NCBI GenBank assembly: GCA_035525055.1
Contig: DATLEZ010000122.1
Span: 1 to 55,836 of the forward strand
Source: DATEEG01 sp035525055
GTDB lineage: Bacteria; Actinomycetota; Acidimicrobiia; Spongiisociales; ZC4RG35
Direction of reading: 5' to 3'
DNA length: 55,836 bases
Shown one piece after another: positions 24,717 to 33,209 of this stretch. The notes under the pieces are model-generated. The model did no database searches. It saw only the letters and a program-made list of their open reading frames with translations, and was not told where the DNA came from. Each line of letters begins with the position of its first letter. The stretch's first letter is position 1. A program made the position numbers and the translations under genes.

Positions 24717-27485
24717 ATGAGTCCAAGCCAGTACACGCCGGCCGAGGGCAAGGCACGGGACGAAATAGACCAAAAGCTCGCAGCCGCCGGTTGGGTTGTG
24801 CAGACCCGTCCCAGGATGAACCTCTACGAGGGACCGGGCCAGGCCGTCCGCGAGTTCACCCTCAAGGAGGGCCATGGCCGCGTGGATTATCTCCTCTTCG
24901 TCGATCAGAAGCCGGTTGGCACGATCGAAGCCAAACCTGACGGGACCACCCTCATCGAGGTGGAACTTCAGTCTCTGTTGTACACAACCGGGCTTCCCGA
25001 ACAGTTTTCGAGTCCGTTCGAACGGTTGCCCTTCGCTTTCGAGTCCACCGGCAAGGAAACCCGTTTTACCAACGGACTCGATCCCGAACCTCGATCGAGG
25101 CGGGTGTTTTCGTTCCCGCGGCCGGAAACGTTGAAGGGTTGGACCGTCCTCCCCGACGACTCCGAGCCACCGACAACCCTCTGGCGACTGAAGGACATGC
25201 CGCCTCTTATCGCCGACAGTCTCTGGCGGAATCAGGAGCGGGCAGTCCGCAACCTCGAGATCTCCTTGGCCGAGGGCAGGCGTCGGGCCCTGATTCAGAT
25301 GGCGACCGGATCGGGGAAGACTTTCACTGCCGCCAACATTTCCTACCGGCTGATCAAGCACGCTCGGTTCAACCGGATCCTGTTCCTGGTGGATCGAGCC
25401 GATCTTGGGAGACAGACCAAGGCGGAGTTCGACAACTTCTCCACCCCCGACGATGGCCGTAAGTTCTCCGAGCTTTACAACGTCCAACATCTCACCCACA
25501 ACAAGGCCGATCACGTATCGCGAGTGACCATCTCGACCATCCAGCGGATCTATTCGATCCTGCGGGACGAGGCTGAGATGGACCCGACCCTCGATGAGAT
25601 GACCGGGATGGAGGTCGAGCCGACCCGCCCGGTGGAGGTGTCATACAACCCGAGCCTCCCACCGGAGTTCTTCGACCTGATCATCGTCGACGAATGCCAC
25701 CGTTCGATCTACGGGGTGTGGCGGCAGGTCCTGGAGTATTTCGACGCCACCATCGTCGGCCTCACCGCCACTCCCTCGAAGCAGACCTTCGGCTTCTTCG
25801 ACGGAAACCTGGTGATGGAGTATCCGCGGGAACTGGCAGTGGCGGATGGGGTGAATGTCGACTTCTTCATATATCGGATCCGCACCGAGATCACCGAGCA
25901 GGGTTCGACCATCGACGCCGGCCTCGTGAGCGGGTTTCGCGATCGTGAGACCCGACAATTGCGATGGGAGAAACTCGACGAGGATGTCGCCTATCAGGCA
26001 ACCGATCTCGATCGCAAGGTGGTTTCCAAGGACCAGATCCGGACCGTGATCCGGACTTTCAAGGAGAAGCTCGCCACCGAAATCTTCCCCGGGCGGACCC
26101 AGGTGCCGAAGACTCTGATCTTCGCCAAAGACGATTCCCATGCCGACGACATCGTCCAGATCGTTCGTGACGAGTTCGGTAAGGGCAACGAGTTCGCGGT
26201 GAAGATCACCTACCGGACCGACAAGCCCGAGGACATGCTGTCCAACTTCCGCAACAGCTACGACCCGCGGATCGTGGTCACGGTCGACATGATCGCGACT
26301 GGGACTGACGTCAAACCGATAGAGATCCTGCTCTTCATGCGTTCGGTCAGATCCCGGATCTACTTCGAGCAGATGATCGGCCGCGGCTCTCGTGTCATCA
26401 ACCGCACCGATCTGGAATCGGTGACCCCTGACGCTCAGTCGAAGACTCACTTTGTGATCGTCGACGCCGTCGGGGTCACCGAGACCGAGTTGATGGACTC
26501 CCGGCCTTTGGAGCGAGCACCGACCATTCCGTTGACGAAGCTGTTTCAGAACGTTTCGGCGGGAGTGGCGTCGGTCGACGACGTGTCGTCGTTGGCGGGC
26601 CGTCTGGCCCGGTTGAACCGGCAGATCACGGTGGGGGACAGGTCACGTTTGGAGGAGGTCCTGGGCCAAAGCCTGCAATCGCTGACCTCGTCCTTGGTTG
26701 AGGCCACTGATCCCGATGTTGCGCTGTCGCGGGCTTCCGTTGCTGGTGTCGAGCCCGATGAGAAGCAGATCGAGCAGGTGCGGCGGGAGATGTTGAAGGA
26801 AGCAGTGAAGCCGATCGCAGCCAACCCGGCCTTCCGGGAGTTGTGGCTGGACCTGAAACGGTCCTATGAGCAGACGATCGATGAGACGTCGCAGGACCAA
26901 CTGATCCACGCCGGCGCCGTGACCGAGACCCCCGGTTGGGCCAAGGCCTACACCGAGGGGTTCCGGAAGTTCCTTGAAGAGAACCGCGACGAGATTGATG
27001 CTCTGCGTTTCTTCTACTCGGTGCCGTGGAAGGACCGGCCCTCGTTTGTTGAGATCCGTGAGTTGGCGGCGGCGATCGGGCGGACCCCGCAGGCGTGGAC
27101 GCCGGAGAACCTGTGGAAGGCATTCGAGGCTCTGGATGGGTCGAAGGTGCGCGGGTCAGGACAACGGATGCTGACCGATGTGGTCTCGCTGGTCCGGTAT
27201 GCGCTGGGGCTGACGGGTGAATTGGTGCCCTACCGGGAGGTTGTCGAGGAGCGCTACGCCGGGTGGATGGCGCAACAGGAACAGGCGGGCCGGGTGTTCA
27301 CGGCCGAGCAGCGCCTCTGGTTGGGGATGATCAAGGACCACCTGGTGACGTCGCTTGGGATCAGCGCCGCGGACTTCGAGTACACCCCATTCAGCCAGCA
27401 GGGCGGGCTTGGCAAGGCCGTGCAGGTGTTCGGTCCGCAACTCAGTGAGCTGCTTGTGGAACTCAACCGGGAGCTGGTGGCGTGA
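24717..27485 (+). CDS. hsdR: type I restriction enzyme, R subunit (translocase/nuclease)
   Basis: A 922-aa motor and nuclease subunit of a type I restriction system, EcoEI/EcoKI-like branch. The N-terminal HSDR_N nuclease carries the D...ExK signature as RVDYLLF and GTIEAK near residues 55-72. The SF2 motor follows: motif I QMATGSGKT near 195, DECH box VDECHRS near 324, LTATPS near 347, and motif VI QMIGRGSRV near 552. The C-terminal 250 residues match the EcoEI_R_C domain that docks to the methylase. It needs HsdM and HsdS to act. Its stop overlaps the hsdS start by four bases (GTGA). Confidence 0.96.
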   Translation: MSPSQYTPAEGKARDEIDQKLAAAGWVVQTRPRMNLYEGPGQAVREFTLKEGHGRVDYLLFVDQKPVGTIEAKPDGTTLIEVELQSLLYTTGLPEQFSSPFERLPFAFESTGKETRFTNGLDPEPRSRRVFSFPRPETLKGWTVLPDDSEPPTTLWRLKDMPPLIADSLWRNQERAVRNLEISLAEGRRRALIQMATGSGKTFTAANISYRLIKHARFNRILFLVDRADLGRQTKAEFDNFSTPDDGRKFSELYNVQHLTHNKADHVSRVTISTIQRIYSILRDEAEMDPTLDEMTGMEVEPTRPVEVSYNPSLPPEFFDLIIVDECHRSIYGVWRQVLEYFDATIVGLTATPSKQTFGFFDGNLVMEYPRELAVADGVNVDFFIYRIRTEITEQGSTIDAGLVSGFRDRETRQLRWEKLDEDVAYQATDLDRKVVSKDQIRTVIRTFKEKLATEIFPGRTQVPKTLIFAKDDSHADDIVQIVRDEFGKGNEFAVKITYRTDKPEDMLSNFRNSYDPRIVVTVDMIATGTDVKPIEILLFMRSVRSRIYFEQMIGRGSRVINRTDLESVTPDAQSKTHFVIVDAVGVTETELMDSRPLERAPTIPLTKLFQNVSAGVASVDDVSSLAGRLARLNRQITVGDRSRLEEVLGQSLQSLTSSLVEATDPDVALSRASVAGVEPDEKQIEQVRREMLKEAVKPIAANPAFRELWLDLKRSYEQTIDETSQDQLIHAGAVTETPGWAKAYTEGFRKFLEENRDEIDALRFFYSVPWKDRPSFVEIRELAAAIGRTPQAWTPENLWKAFEALDGSKVRGSGQRMLTDVVSLVRYALGLTGELVPYREVVEERYAGWMAQQEQAGRVFTAEQRLWLGMIKDHLVTSLGISAADFEYTPFSQQGGLGKAVQVFGPQLSELLVELNRELVA

Positions 27486-28678
27486 ACGAATTACCAGCCG
27501 GATGGAAGCGTAAGGCTCTGTCTGATGTGGCTGACATCATCCTTGGTCAGTCACCGCCTGGCACGTCATACAACACCGAAGGTAGGGGCGTGCCGTTCTT
27601 CCAAGGCAAAGCGGAGTTTGGCGACCTCTACCCCGAGATTCGAAAGTGGACCACTGCGCCAAAGAAGCTCGCCAAAGCGGGTGATGTGCTGATCTCCGTG
27701 CGTGCTCCGGTGGGTCCAACGAACGTCGCACAAGTTGATTGCGCAGTCGGTCGCGGACTTGCAGCGTTGCGAGTTCGAAACGGCATGCCCACCAAATACC
27801 TTCTGTACGCCGTACGGGTATCGAGCTTGGCATTGGCCTCCAAGGCAACTGGGACGACATTTTCGGCGATCAGCGGAGACCAGCTGAAGGCCCACTTCGT
27901 GGCTGTTGCGCCAGTCGACGAACAGCAACGGATCGTCGAGGCGATCGAGGAGCAGTTCTCCCGACTAGACGCCGGCATCGAATCGCTCCAACGCGCCAAA
28001 CGCAATCTGGCGAGCCTCAGAGCGTCGATCCTGAACACCGCTGCGAATGGATCGTGGGAAGCCGTACCTATCGGTGATCTCGCCGCCTTGGAGCCCCGGT
28101 CCATAACCGACGGCCCGTTCGGGTCGAACCTAAAGACCGCGCATTACACCGACGAAGGCCCCCGCGTGGTCCGTCTCCAAAACATCGGCGACGGGCGGTT
28201 CGTGGATGATCGAGCCCACATCTCTGAGGAACATTTCGCCAGCTTGCAGAACCACTCGGTTGAAGCCGGCGATGTTCTGATTGCATCACTCGGGAAAGAC
28301 CTTCCTCGGTCCTGCATTGCTCCCGATTGGCTTGGACGAGCAATCGTCAAGGCGGACTGCATCCGCTTTCGGCCCGGCCCAAGAGTCGAGGGTAGGTTCG
28401 TCAGTCACATGCTCAATTCTCGGACGATCCGGCATACGGTGGCCGAAATCATTCATGGAGTAGGTCGACCTCGACTAAACCTCCGCGAGATCAAGGCAAT
28501 CAGAATCCCGGTGCCAACGGTTGACGTTCAGCACCGCATCGTCGCTGAAGTCGACCGTCAGTTCTCGATCATCGATGCAATGGCCAAGACCATTGATGCC
28601 GGACTTCAGCGCGCCGGCACTCTCCGCCAATCGATTCTCAGCCAAGCGTTCTCCGGCCGGCTGACTGGTGCTGCCTAG
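27482..28678 (+). CDS. hsdS: type I restriction enzyme, S subunit (specificity)
   Basis: A 398-aa specificity subunit with two target recognition domains, residues 1-150 and 195-350. Each is followed by a conserved helical spacer: VDEQQRIVEAIEEQFSRLDAGIESLQRAKRNL near 143-174 and VDVQHRIVAEVDRQFSIIDAM near 342-362. TRD1 opens with WKRKALSDVADIILGQSP and TRD2 with WEAVPIGDLAALEP. The two unlike TRDs predict a bipartite asymmetric target. The start GTG 27482 overlaps hsdR. Its codon use appears less GC-biased in the TRDs, as is common for exchanged S subunits. Confidence 0.95.
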   Translation: MNELPAGWKRKALSDVADIILGQSPPGTSYNTEGRGVPFFQGKAEFGDLYPEIRKWTTAPKKLAKAGDVLISVRAPVGPTNVAQVDCAVGRGLAALRVRNGMPTKYLLYAVRVSSLALASKATGTTFSAISGDQLKAHFVAVAPVDEQQRIVEAIEEQFSRLDAGIESLQRAKRNLASLRASILNTAANGSWEAVPIGDLAALEPRSITDGPFGSNLKTAHYTDEGPRVVRLQNIGDGRFVDDRAHISEEHFASLQNHSVEAGDVLIASLGKDLPRSCIAPDWLGRAIVKADCIRFRPGPRVEGRFVSHMLNSRTIRHTVAEIIHGVGRPRLNLREIKAIRIPVPTVDVQHRIVAEVDRQFSIIDAMAKTIDAGLQRAGTLRQSILSQAFSGRLTGAA

Positions 28679-28740
28679 GGTTCCCGCGCCTGTTCAAGGT
28701 TTCGCCGGTCAGGCCGAAGGAATCCCAACCAGGGAGACCA

Positions 28741-28977
28741 ATGACTGATCCGGATTCGTACATGCTTGCCGCGGCCCGTTCCGCCGCGAAAACCGAGCTA
28801 CTCAAGGGTTTCCTGTGGCTTCTTGGCGGGGGCCTGGTGTCAGGTATCACCTACTTAGCCGCCGATCCGGGCGGTACCTACGTCGTGTTCTGGGGCGCCC
28901 TCGCCTACGGAGCCTTTCGGTTTCTCAGAGCTCTCTACTTTTGGGCCAACCCGTCCGCTCTCATCCGCAAGGCCTAG
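28741..28977 (+). CDS. small membrane protein, two TM helices
   Basis: A 78-aa protein behind an AGGGAGACC ribosome site, with a short soluble start (TDPDSYMLAAARSAAKTEL) and two hydrophobic helices (FLWLLGGGLVSGITYLAA and YVVFWGALAYGAFRFLRALYFWA). It lies 62 bases after hsdS on the same strand and may ride on its transcript. No family is recognised, and its link to restriction is by position only. Confidence 0.65.
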   Translation: MTDPDSYMLAAARSAAKTELLKGFLWLLGGGLVSGITYLAADPGGTYVVFWGALAYGAFRFLRALYFWANPSALIRKA

Positions 28978-29096
28978 AGCCCTAGCCACTCCGACCTACC
29001 AGGGAATCCAGATTGGATCTAGCGTCCTCCACGAGACGCTTGCCAAGATCTTGTGAAGGGCGATGCGGTCGAGTTCCTGCTGATCCAAGTGATCGA

Positions 29097-30326
29097 TCAG
29101 GGTGGCAGACCGCTGGTGGTGTAGGTGTGGCCGAGGCGGCTGGTCCAGAGGTGGTCGCCGTTGGGTGAGGCCTGGTGGGTCCAACCGGAGTGGTGTCGGA
29201 TGTTGTGGTGGTGACGACACAGCGGTGCCAGGTTTCTCACTTTGGTGGGTCCACCATGGGCCCATGGTTGGCGATGGTCGAGGTCACATTCCACTGCCGG
29301 CATCCGACAACCCGGAAACACACAGGTCCGGTTCCGGGCTTCGACTTGGCGACGTTGCCGGGCAGTGGGCCGCCGTCTGGTGAGCCCGTTGTCGACGACC
29401 AATCCGGTGTCGGGATGGGTCAAGGTCCACCGCCATTCCGCTTGTGGCTGGTTTTCTGCCACTTGGCGCGCGATATCGGCAATGACGGGTCCGTAGCCGG
29501 CTAGCTCTCCCGGATCGTCACTGAGCCGGGCCAGGGTGGTGAGGTCGACGTGGATATCGACCGTCCCCCGCCGACCGCCGCTGCGGGCGAGGTGTTTGCC
29601 GTCGAGTAGGTCTAGGAAGACGTCGGCTCGGATCTGGTCCAAAGTCCGGGTCTCATCTGAAGTTTTCAGGGATTGGGCGATGTCGGTGATCCGTCGCATC
29701 GCCGCTTGCGCCCGATCCGGTGGCAGATCCAACCCGAAGAGGTGGGCGGTGCCATTCACGGTCGGTTCTGTCTCCAAGCGCCGTTCCTCGAGCGCTTCCC
29801 GGAAGCGAACAGCGGCGTCGTCGGGATCGGCCTGGACACAAACCTTTCGGATCAGAGCGCCCAGCTGGCCGGTGGTAAGCCGAGTGGCAGCTTCGAGGAT
29901 CCGATCGACCACTTCCCGGGTGGCTGTCTCTGAGAGGTGGGCGGTTCCGTGGACGATGACCCGGGCTCGACGCAGATCGATCCGACCCGCCGCCAGCGCC
30001 TCCCACACCTCCGGGAGCCGCTCCTTCAGATCGATAGCCAGGGCCAGGTCGGAGTCGGCTGCCCGGCGGGTCAGGTGCAACGCCGCTCCAATCTCAGCCG
30101 CCGCCGAGTCGTGAGCGACCTCTGGATCGACATCGATCTGATTCATCAGATCGGAGATAGAGGCCACGTCCTCCAACACCCGCGCCTGGAAGTGGGAAGC
30201 CAACCGCTGATGGGCCTGCATCACCCTGATCCGGTCAAAGCCCGAAAGGCTCTCGTCAGTCAAAGTGGAGAGGAAAGCGGCCAACACCGGGCTCGGTTCC
30301 ATCTGGTCCAACTCTGCCGGTAACAC
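29097..30326 (-). CDS. HNH endonuclease with DUF222 (REP13E12-type)
   Basis: A 409-aa protein with an N-terminal helical DUF222 domain (about 20-320) and a C-terminal HNH nuclease (about 335-395): RTCVFPGCRMP, then CDLDHRQPWAHGG, then LAPLCRHHHNIRHH, which supplies the Cys pairs, the catalytic His and the N/H metal ligands. Proteins of this kind (the 13E12 repeat family of mycobacteria) occur in many copies in Actinobacteria and several are LexA-controlled. GTG 30326 has an AAAGGGG site, and a perfect LexA box lies 18 bases upstream. It is inserted, in reverse, between hsdRS and hsdM. Confidence 0.93.
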   Translation of the reverse strand: MLPAELDQMEPSPVLAAFLSTLTDESLSGFDRIRVMQAHQRLASHFQARVLEDVASISDLMNQIDVDPEVAHDSAAAEIGAALHLTRRAADSDLALAIDLKERLPEVWEALAAGRIDLRRARVIVHGTAHLSETATREVVDRILEAATRLTTGQLGALIRKVCVQADPDDAAVRFREALEERRLETEPTVNGTAHLFGLDLPPDRAQAAMRRITDIAQSLKTSDETRTLDQIRADVFLDLLDGKHLARSGGRRGTVDIHVDLTTLARLSDDPGELAGYGPVIADIARQVAENQPQAEWRWTLTHPDTGLVVDNGLTRRRPTARQRRQVEARNRTCVFPGCRMPAVECDLDHRQPWAHGGPTKVRNLAPLCRHHHNIRHHSGWTHQASPNGDHLWTSRLGHTYTTSGLPP

Positions 30327-30343
30327 CTGACCCCTTTCCCAAA

Positions 30344-30359
30344 TCGAACGTCGGTTCGA
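30344..30359. promoter_or_regulatory. perfect LexA (SOS) box
   Basis: TCGAAC-GTCG-GTTCGA is an exact match to the mycobacterial/actinobacterial LexA box TCGAAC-N4-GTTCGA, extended by an A/T pair on each side. It lies 18 bases before the HNH/DUF222 start and 137 bases before the divergent hsdM start. LexA binding would repress the HNH gene until DNA damage; an effect on hsdM is possible but unproven. Confidence 0.88.
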
Positions 30360-30495
30360 TTATCCTACAGGCCACCACCGACAGAAAACACCCCTCTGAA
30401 CCCCGATCGGACAAGAATTCTCCAAGAGATCGACCGCAGAGGGAGCGGGTCACTTCGACAACGTATCCTCAGAGCGTGGCGGGTTCCAGATCATC

Positions 30496-31965
30496 GTGAG
30501 TGACCCCCGGACCCTCGTTCGCAAGCTCTGGTCGTACTGCGATGTCCTCCGTGACGATGGGCTCTCCTATGGCGACTACGTCGAGCAGCTCACCTATCTC
30601 CTCTTCCTCAAGATGGCCGATGAGCAGACCAAGCCACCGTTTAGCCGGGAACCGATCATCCCGGCCGGACTGGATTGGCCATCACTCAAGTCAAAAGATG
30701 GCGACGAGCTCGAGGTCCACTATCGCCACCTCCTGACGGAACTCGGCAAAGAGGTGGGGATGCTGGGGGTGATCTTCCGAAAAGCCCAAAATCGGATCCA
30801 GGATCCGGCCAAGTTGCGACGACTGATCGTCGACCTGATGGATCAGGAAGACTGGATGATCCTCGACGCCGACGTCAAGGGCGATCTCTATGAGGGGTTG
30901 CTGGAGAAGAACGCCGCCGACCTGAAGTCGGGGGCGGGCCAGTACTTCACACCGCGCGCGCTGATCAAAGCCATTGTCGAAGTTATGCGGCCTGGTCCTG
31001 GCGACACGATCAATGATCCGGCCTGCGGTACCGGTGGGTTCCTGATCGCTGCTCATGAGCGGATCTCGGACCTCGACCTCGACCCCGACCAGAAGAAGCA
31101 CCTGCGCGAGGGTGCGGTCAGCGGCAACGAGATTGTCGACAACACCGCGCGCCTGGCGGTGATGAACATGCTCCTCCACGGAATCGGACGGCCCAATGGT
31201 GAGAGTCCGATCAAGGTTCAGGACTCCTTGGCGACTTCGCCCGATGAGCACTATTCGATGGTCCTGACAAATCCGCCCTTTGGGAAGAAGTCTTCGATCA
31301 CGATCGTCATCGATGGTGAGGCGAGCAGAGAGTCCCTGCAGGTGGTGCGGGACGACTTCTGGGCGACCACCTCGAACAAGCAGCTCAATTTCGTCCAGCA
31401 CGTGAGGACCCTCCTGCTAACCAACGGTCGAGCGGCGGTGGTGGTGCCCGACAACGTGCTGTTCGAGGGTGGGGCGGGCGAGACGGTGCGGCGCAAGCTC
31501 CTCCAGGAATGCGACGTTCACACCCTTCTGCGTCTCCCGACCGGCGTCTTCTACGCCCAGGGGGTAAAGGCCAACGTGCTCTTCTTCGACCGGAAGCCGG
31601 GTCGCGAGCAGCCGTGGACGCAGGACCTCTGGATCTACGACCTTCGGACCAACCAGCATTTCACCCTCAAGCAGAATCCGCTGAGCTACGAGGCACTCAA
31701 GGACTTCATCAATTGCTACAACTCCGACAACCGACACGAGCGGGTCGCGTCGGATCAGTTCCGGAGGTTCACCCTCGCCGAGTTGTTAGCCAGGGACAAA
31801 GCCAGCCTCGACATTTTCTGGCTTCGTGATGAGTCTTTGGAGGACGCTGACAACCTGCCCGAGCCGGCCGTCATCGCCGCCGAGATCGCCGAAGACCTGG
31901 AAGCCGCCCTCGCCCAATTCGCCGAGATCGCGGCGACGCTCTCTTTGGAACCCGAAGAAAAGTGA
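30496..31965 (+). CDS. hsdM: type I restriction enzyme, M subunit (N6-adenine methylase)
   Basis: A 489-aa adenine-N6 methyltransferase subunit. HsdM_N helical bundle at residues 5-135 (the LTYLLFLKMADEQ segment is typical), AdoMet motif I NDPACGTGGFLIAAHE near 172-187, and catalytic motif IV LTNPPFGKKSS near 256-266. A C-terminal helical tail contacts HsdS. It protects host DNA and supports HsdR-HsdS. It sits apart from hsdRS, behind the divergent HNH gene and its LexA box. The GTG start has no clear ribosome site. Confidence 0.96.
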   Translation: MSDPRTLVRKLWSYCDVLRDDGLSYGDYVEQLTYLLFLKMADEQTKPPFSREPIIPAGLDWPSLKSKDGDELEVHYRHLLTELGKEVGMLGVIFRKAQNRIQDPAKLRRLIVDLMDQEDWMILDADVKGDLYEGLLEKNAADLKSGAGQYFTPRALIKAIVEVMRPGPGDTINDPACGTGGFLIAAHERISDLDLDPDQKKHLREGAVSGNEIVDNTARLAVMNMLLHGIGRPNGESPIKVQDSLATSPDEHYSMVLTNPPFGKKSSITIVIDGEASRESLQVVRDDFWATTSNKQLNFVQHVRTLLLTNGRAAVVVPDNVLFEGGAGETVRRKLLQECDVHTLLRLPTGVFYAQGVKANVLFFDRKPGREQPWTQDLWIYDLRTNQHFTLKQNPLSYEALKDFINCYNSDNRHERVASDQFRRFTLAELLARDKASLDIFWLRDESLEDADNLPEPAVIAAEIAEDLEAALAQFAEIAATLSLEPEEK

Positions 31966-32142
31966 TTGCCAGGATGGGTCCAACGGCCCCTCCATTGGTT
32001 TATAAGGTTGTCGAACGGGTCCTACCCTTCGAGCGGGGCCGGGAAGATGTTTCCCGCTGAGCCTTTCCTTGGACGTTTGGGTTCATGGGTGATCCGGCCC
32101 CACACTCTTTGCAACCGTCACTCCGCACTCGCCGACAAAAGG

Positions 32143-32436
32143 ACAGTGGGTCAGTTGGCCTGGGGACACGACATGACCCTCCAAGGCGTGAGTTGTCCGA
32201 TCCCTCGGCGAAGTGATCCGGCGTCACCCCGCTTCGCCGGAAATTTGGCGCTCCGGTTCCGGACCAGACGAAACCTGGCGTCACACTCCCGGTTCCCGGG
32301 ACTGCCAGACCGAATTACGTATTCAGCGGGAGCGCCCCGCCAAATATACGAGGGGAACCGCTGACGCGTTCTTCCCTTCTTCGCTGATTCTTGGCTGCTT
32401 GTGACCCCATGGATCTAGCCCAACCCGATCCACAAC
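32143..32436. repeat. nested-palindrome dispersed repeat, copy B
   Basis: A 294-bp relative of the element at 1601-1899. The left end ACAGTGGGTCAG and right end CCGATCCACAAC are diverged versions of its inverted termini. The core is strongly conserved: AAATTTGGCGC, CAGACGAAACCTGGCG, the TCCCGGTTCCCGGGA hairpin, AGACCGAATTACG, TTCAGCGGGAG and CCGCCAAATATACGAGG. The CTTCGCTGAT and CTTGGCTG blocks near the right end are also shared. It occupies most of the gap between hsdM (stop 31965) and the DUF6069 gene. The first 175 bases of that gap show only a GGCCCC/GGGGCC pair that may help end hsdM transcription. Confidence 0.75.
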
Positions 32437-32475
32437 CGACGAGAGATTCCAGGGCTCTGGTGATAGCCTCCCGTC

Positions 32476-32880
32476 ATGACTGATCGCCCTGCAACCGCCG
32501 CGAGGGGACTAATCGCGATCGGCGTGGCGGTGGCCCTCAACCTCGGGCTCTTTCTCGGCTTCGATGCTTTGGGGATCGGGCTTCGGGTTCCGGCGGAGAT
32601 GGGCAGCACCGAGATGACCGATTTGACCCTGCCTCCCGTGCTGCTCTTCACCTTCATCCCGACAGCGCTAGCAGTTGTGTTGGCCATGATCCTCAACAGG
32701 GTGACGGGCAGGGCCCGGACTGTTTTCAGCAGCGTCGTGGTACTTCTGGCGTTTCTCAGCCTGCTCACCCTTCTAACACTCGACAGCGCGACCGTCGATC
32801 GGGTATTCCAGGGGACCATGCACCTTGCACCGGCCGCCGCCCTGGTGGCGTTGGTCAGCCCGACCTTGCGTTCCGATTAG
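32476..32880 (+). CDS. DUF6069-like integral membrane protein
   Basis: A 134-aa protein with four predicted spans (GLIAIGVAVALNLGLFLGF; LPPVLLFTFIPTALAVVLAM; VFSSVVVLLAFLSLLTLLT; LAPAAALVALVSPTL). The pattern of a short basic N-terminus, a first helix, an outside loop and three close helices resembles the actinobacterial DUF6069 family. The function is unknown. The hypothetical gene behind it starts 9 bases later, so they may be co-transcribed. Confidence 0.7.
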   Translation: MTDRPATAARGLIAIGVAVALNLGLFLGFDALGIGLRVPAEMGSTEMTDLTLPPVLLFTFIPTALAVVLAMILNRVTGRARTVFSSVVVLLAFLSLLTLLTLDSATVDRVFQGTMHLAPAAALVALVSPTLRSD

Positions 32881-32889
32881 AAGACAAAC

Positions 32890-33168
32890 TTGGAACCGAA
32901 CGCGGTCGAAGCCGTACTGCTGATCATGCACGATCTCATGGAAGAGGGCTTGATCAGGCCGGGCCGAGCCACGCGGAGCCTGGTCCTTCAGCGACTTCAT
33001 CAGGAGTGGTCGTTCGGTCGCGGAGAGGGAAGGGACGCCTGGGAGGACGCCCTCGCCTCCGGGTTGATCATGGAAGTCGGTCATGGCCGTCGTCCGGCCT
33101 TGACCGGTGAGGGCGAAGCCGCGGCAATCAACCTCAGGAACTCTGTCCTGCGAGAGCACGCCAGCTAG
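32890..33168 (+). CDS. small helical protein, possible winged helix
   Basis: A 92-aa soluble protein. VEAVLLIMHDLMEEGLIRPGRATRSLVLQRLHQEW, then EDALASGLIMEVGHGRRPALTGEGEAA, reads like a winged-helix DNA-binding domain (three helices then a beta wing ending in a LTGEG turn). It starts at TTG 32890 after the DUF6069 gene. The family is not recognised; the fold is inferred from the helix/wing pattern only. Confidence 0.6.
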   Translation: MEPNAVEAVLLIMHDLMEEGLIRPGRATRSLVLQRLHQEWSFGRGEGRDAWEDALASGLIMEVGHGRRPALTGEGEAAAINLRNSVLREHAS

Positions 33169-33209
33169 GTCCGGGCGTTCTCGTCGGCGGCGGGTCGTAA
33201 CCTTCCCCC

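Noticed and set aside
25641..26450. 269-aa minus-strand open frame
   Set aside because: Antisense shadow of hsdR with biased His/Asp/Gly content.
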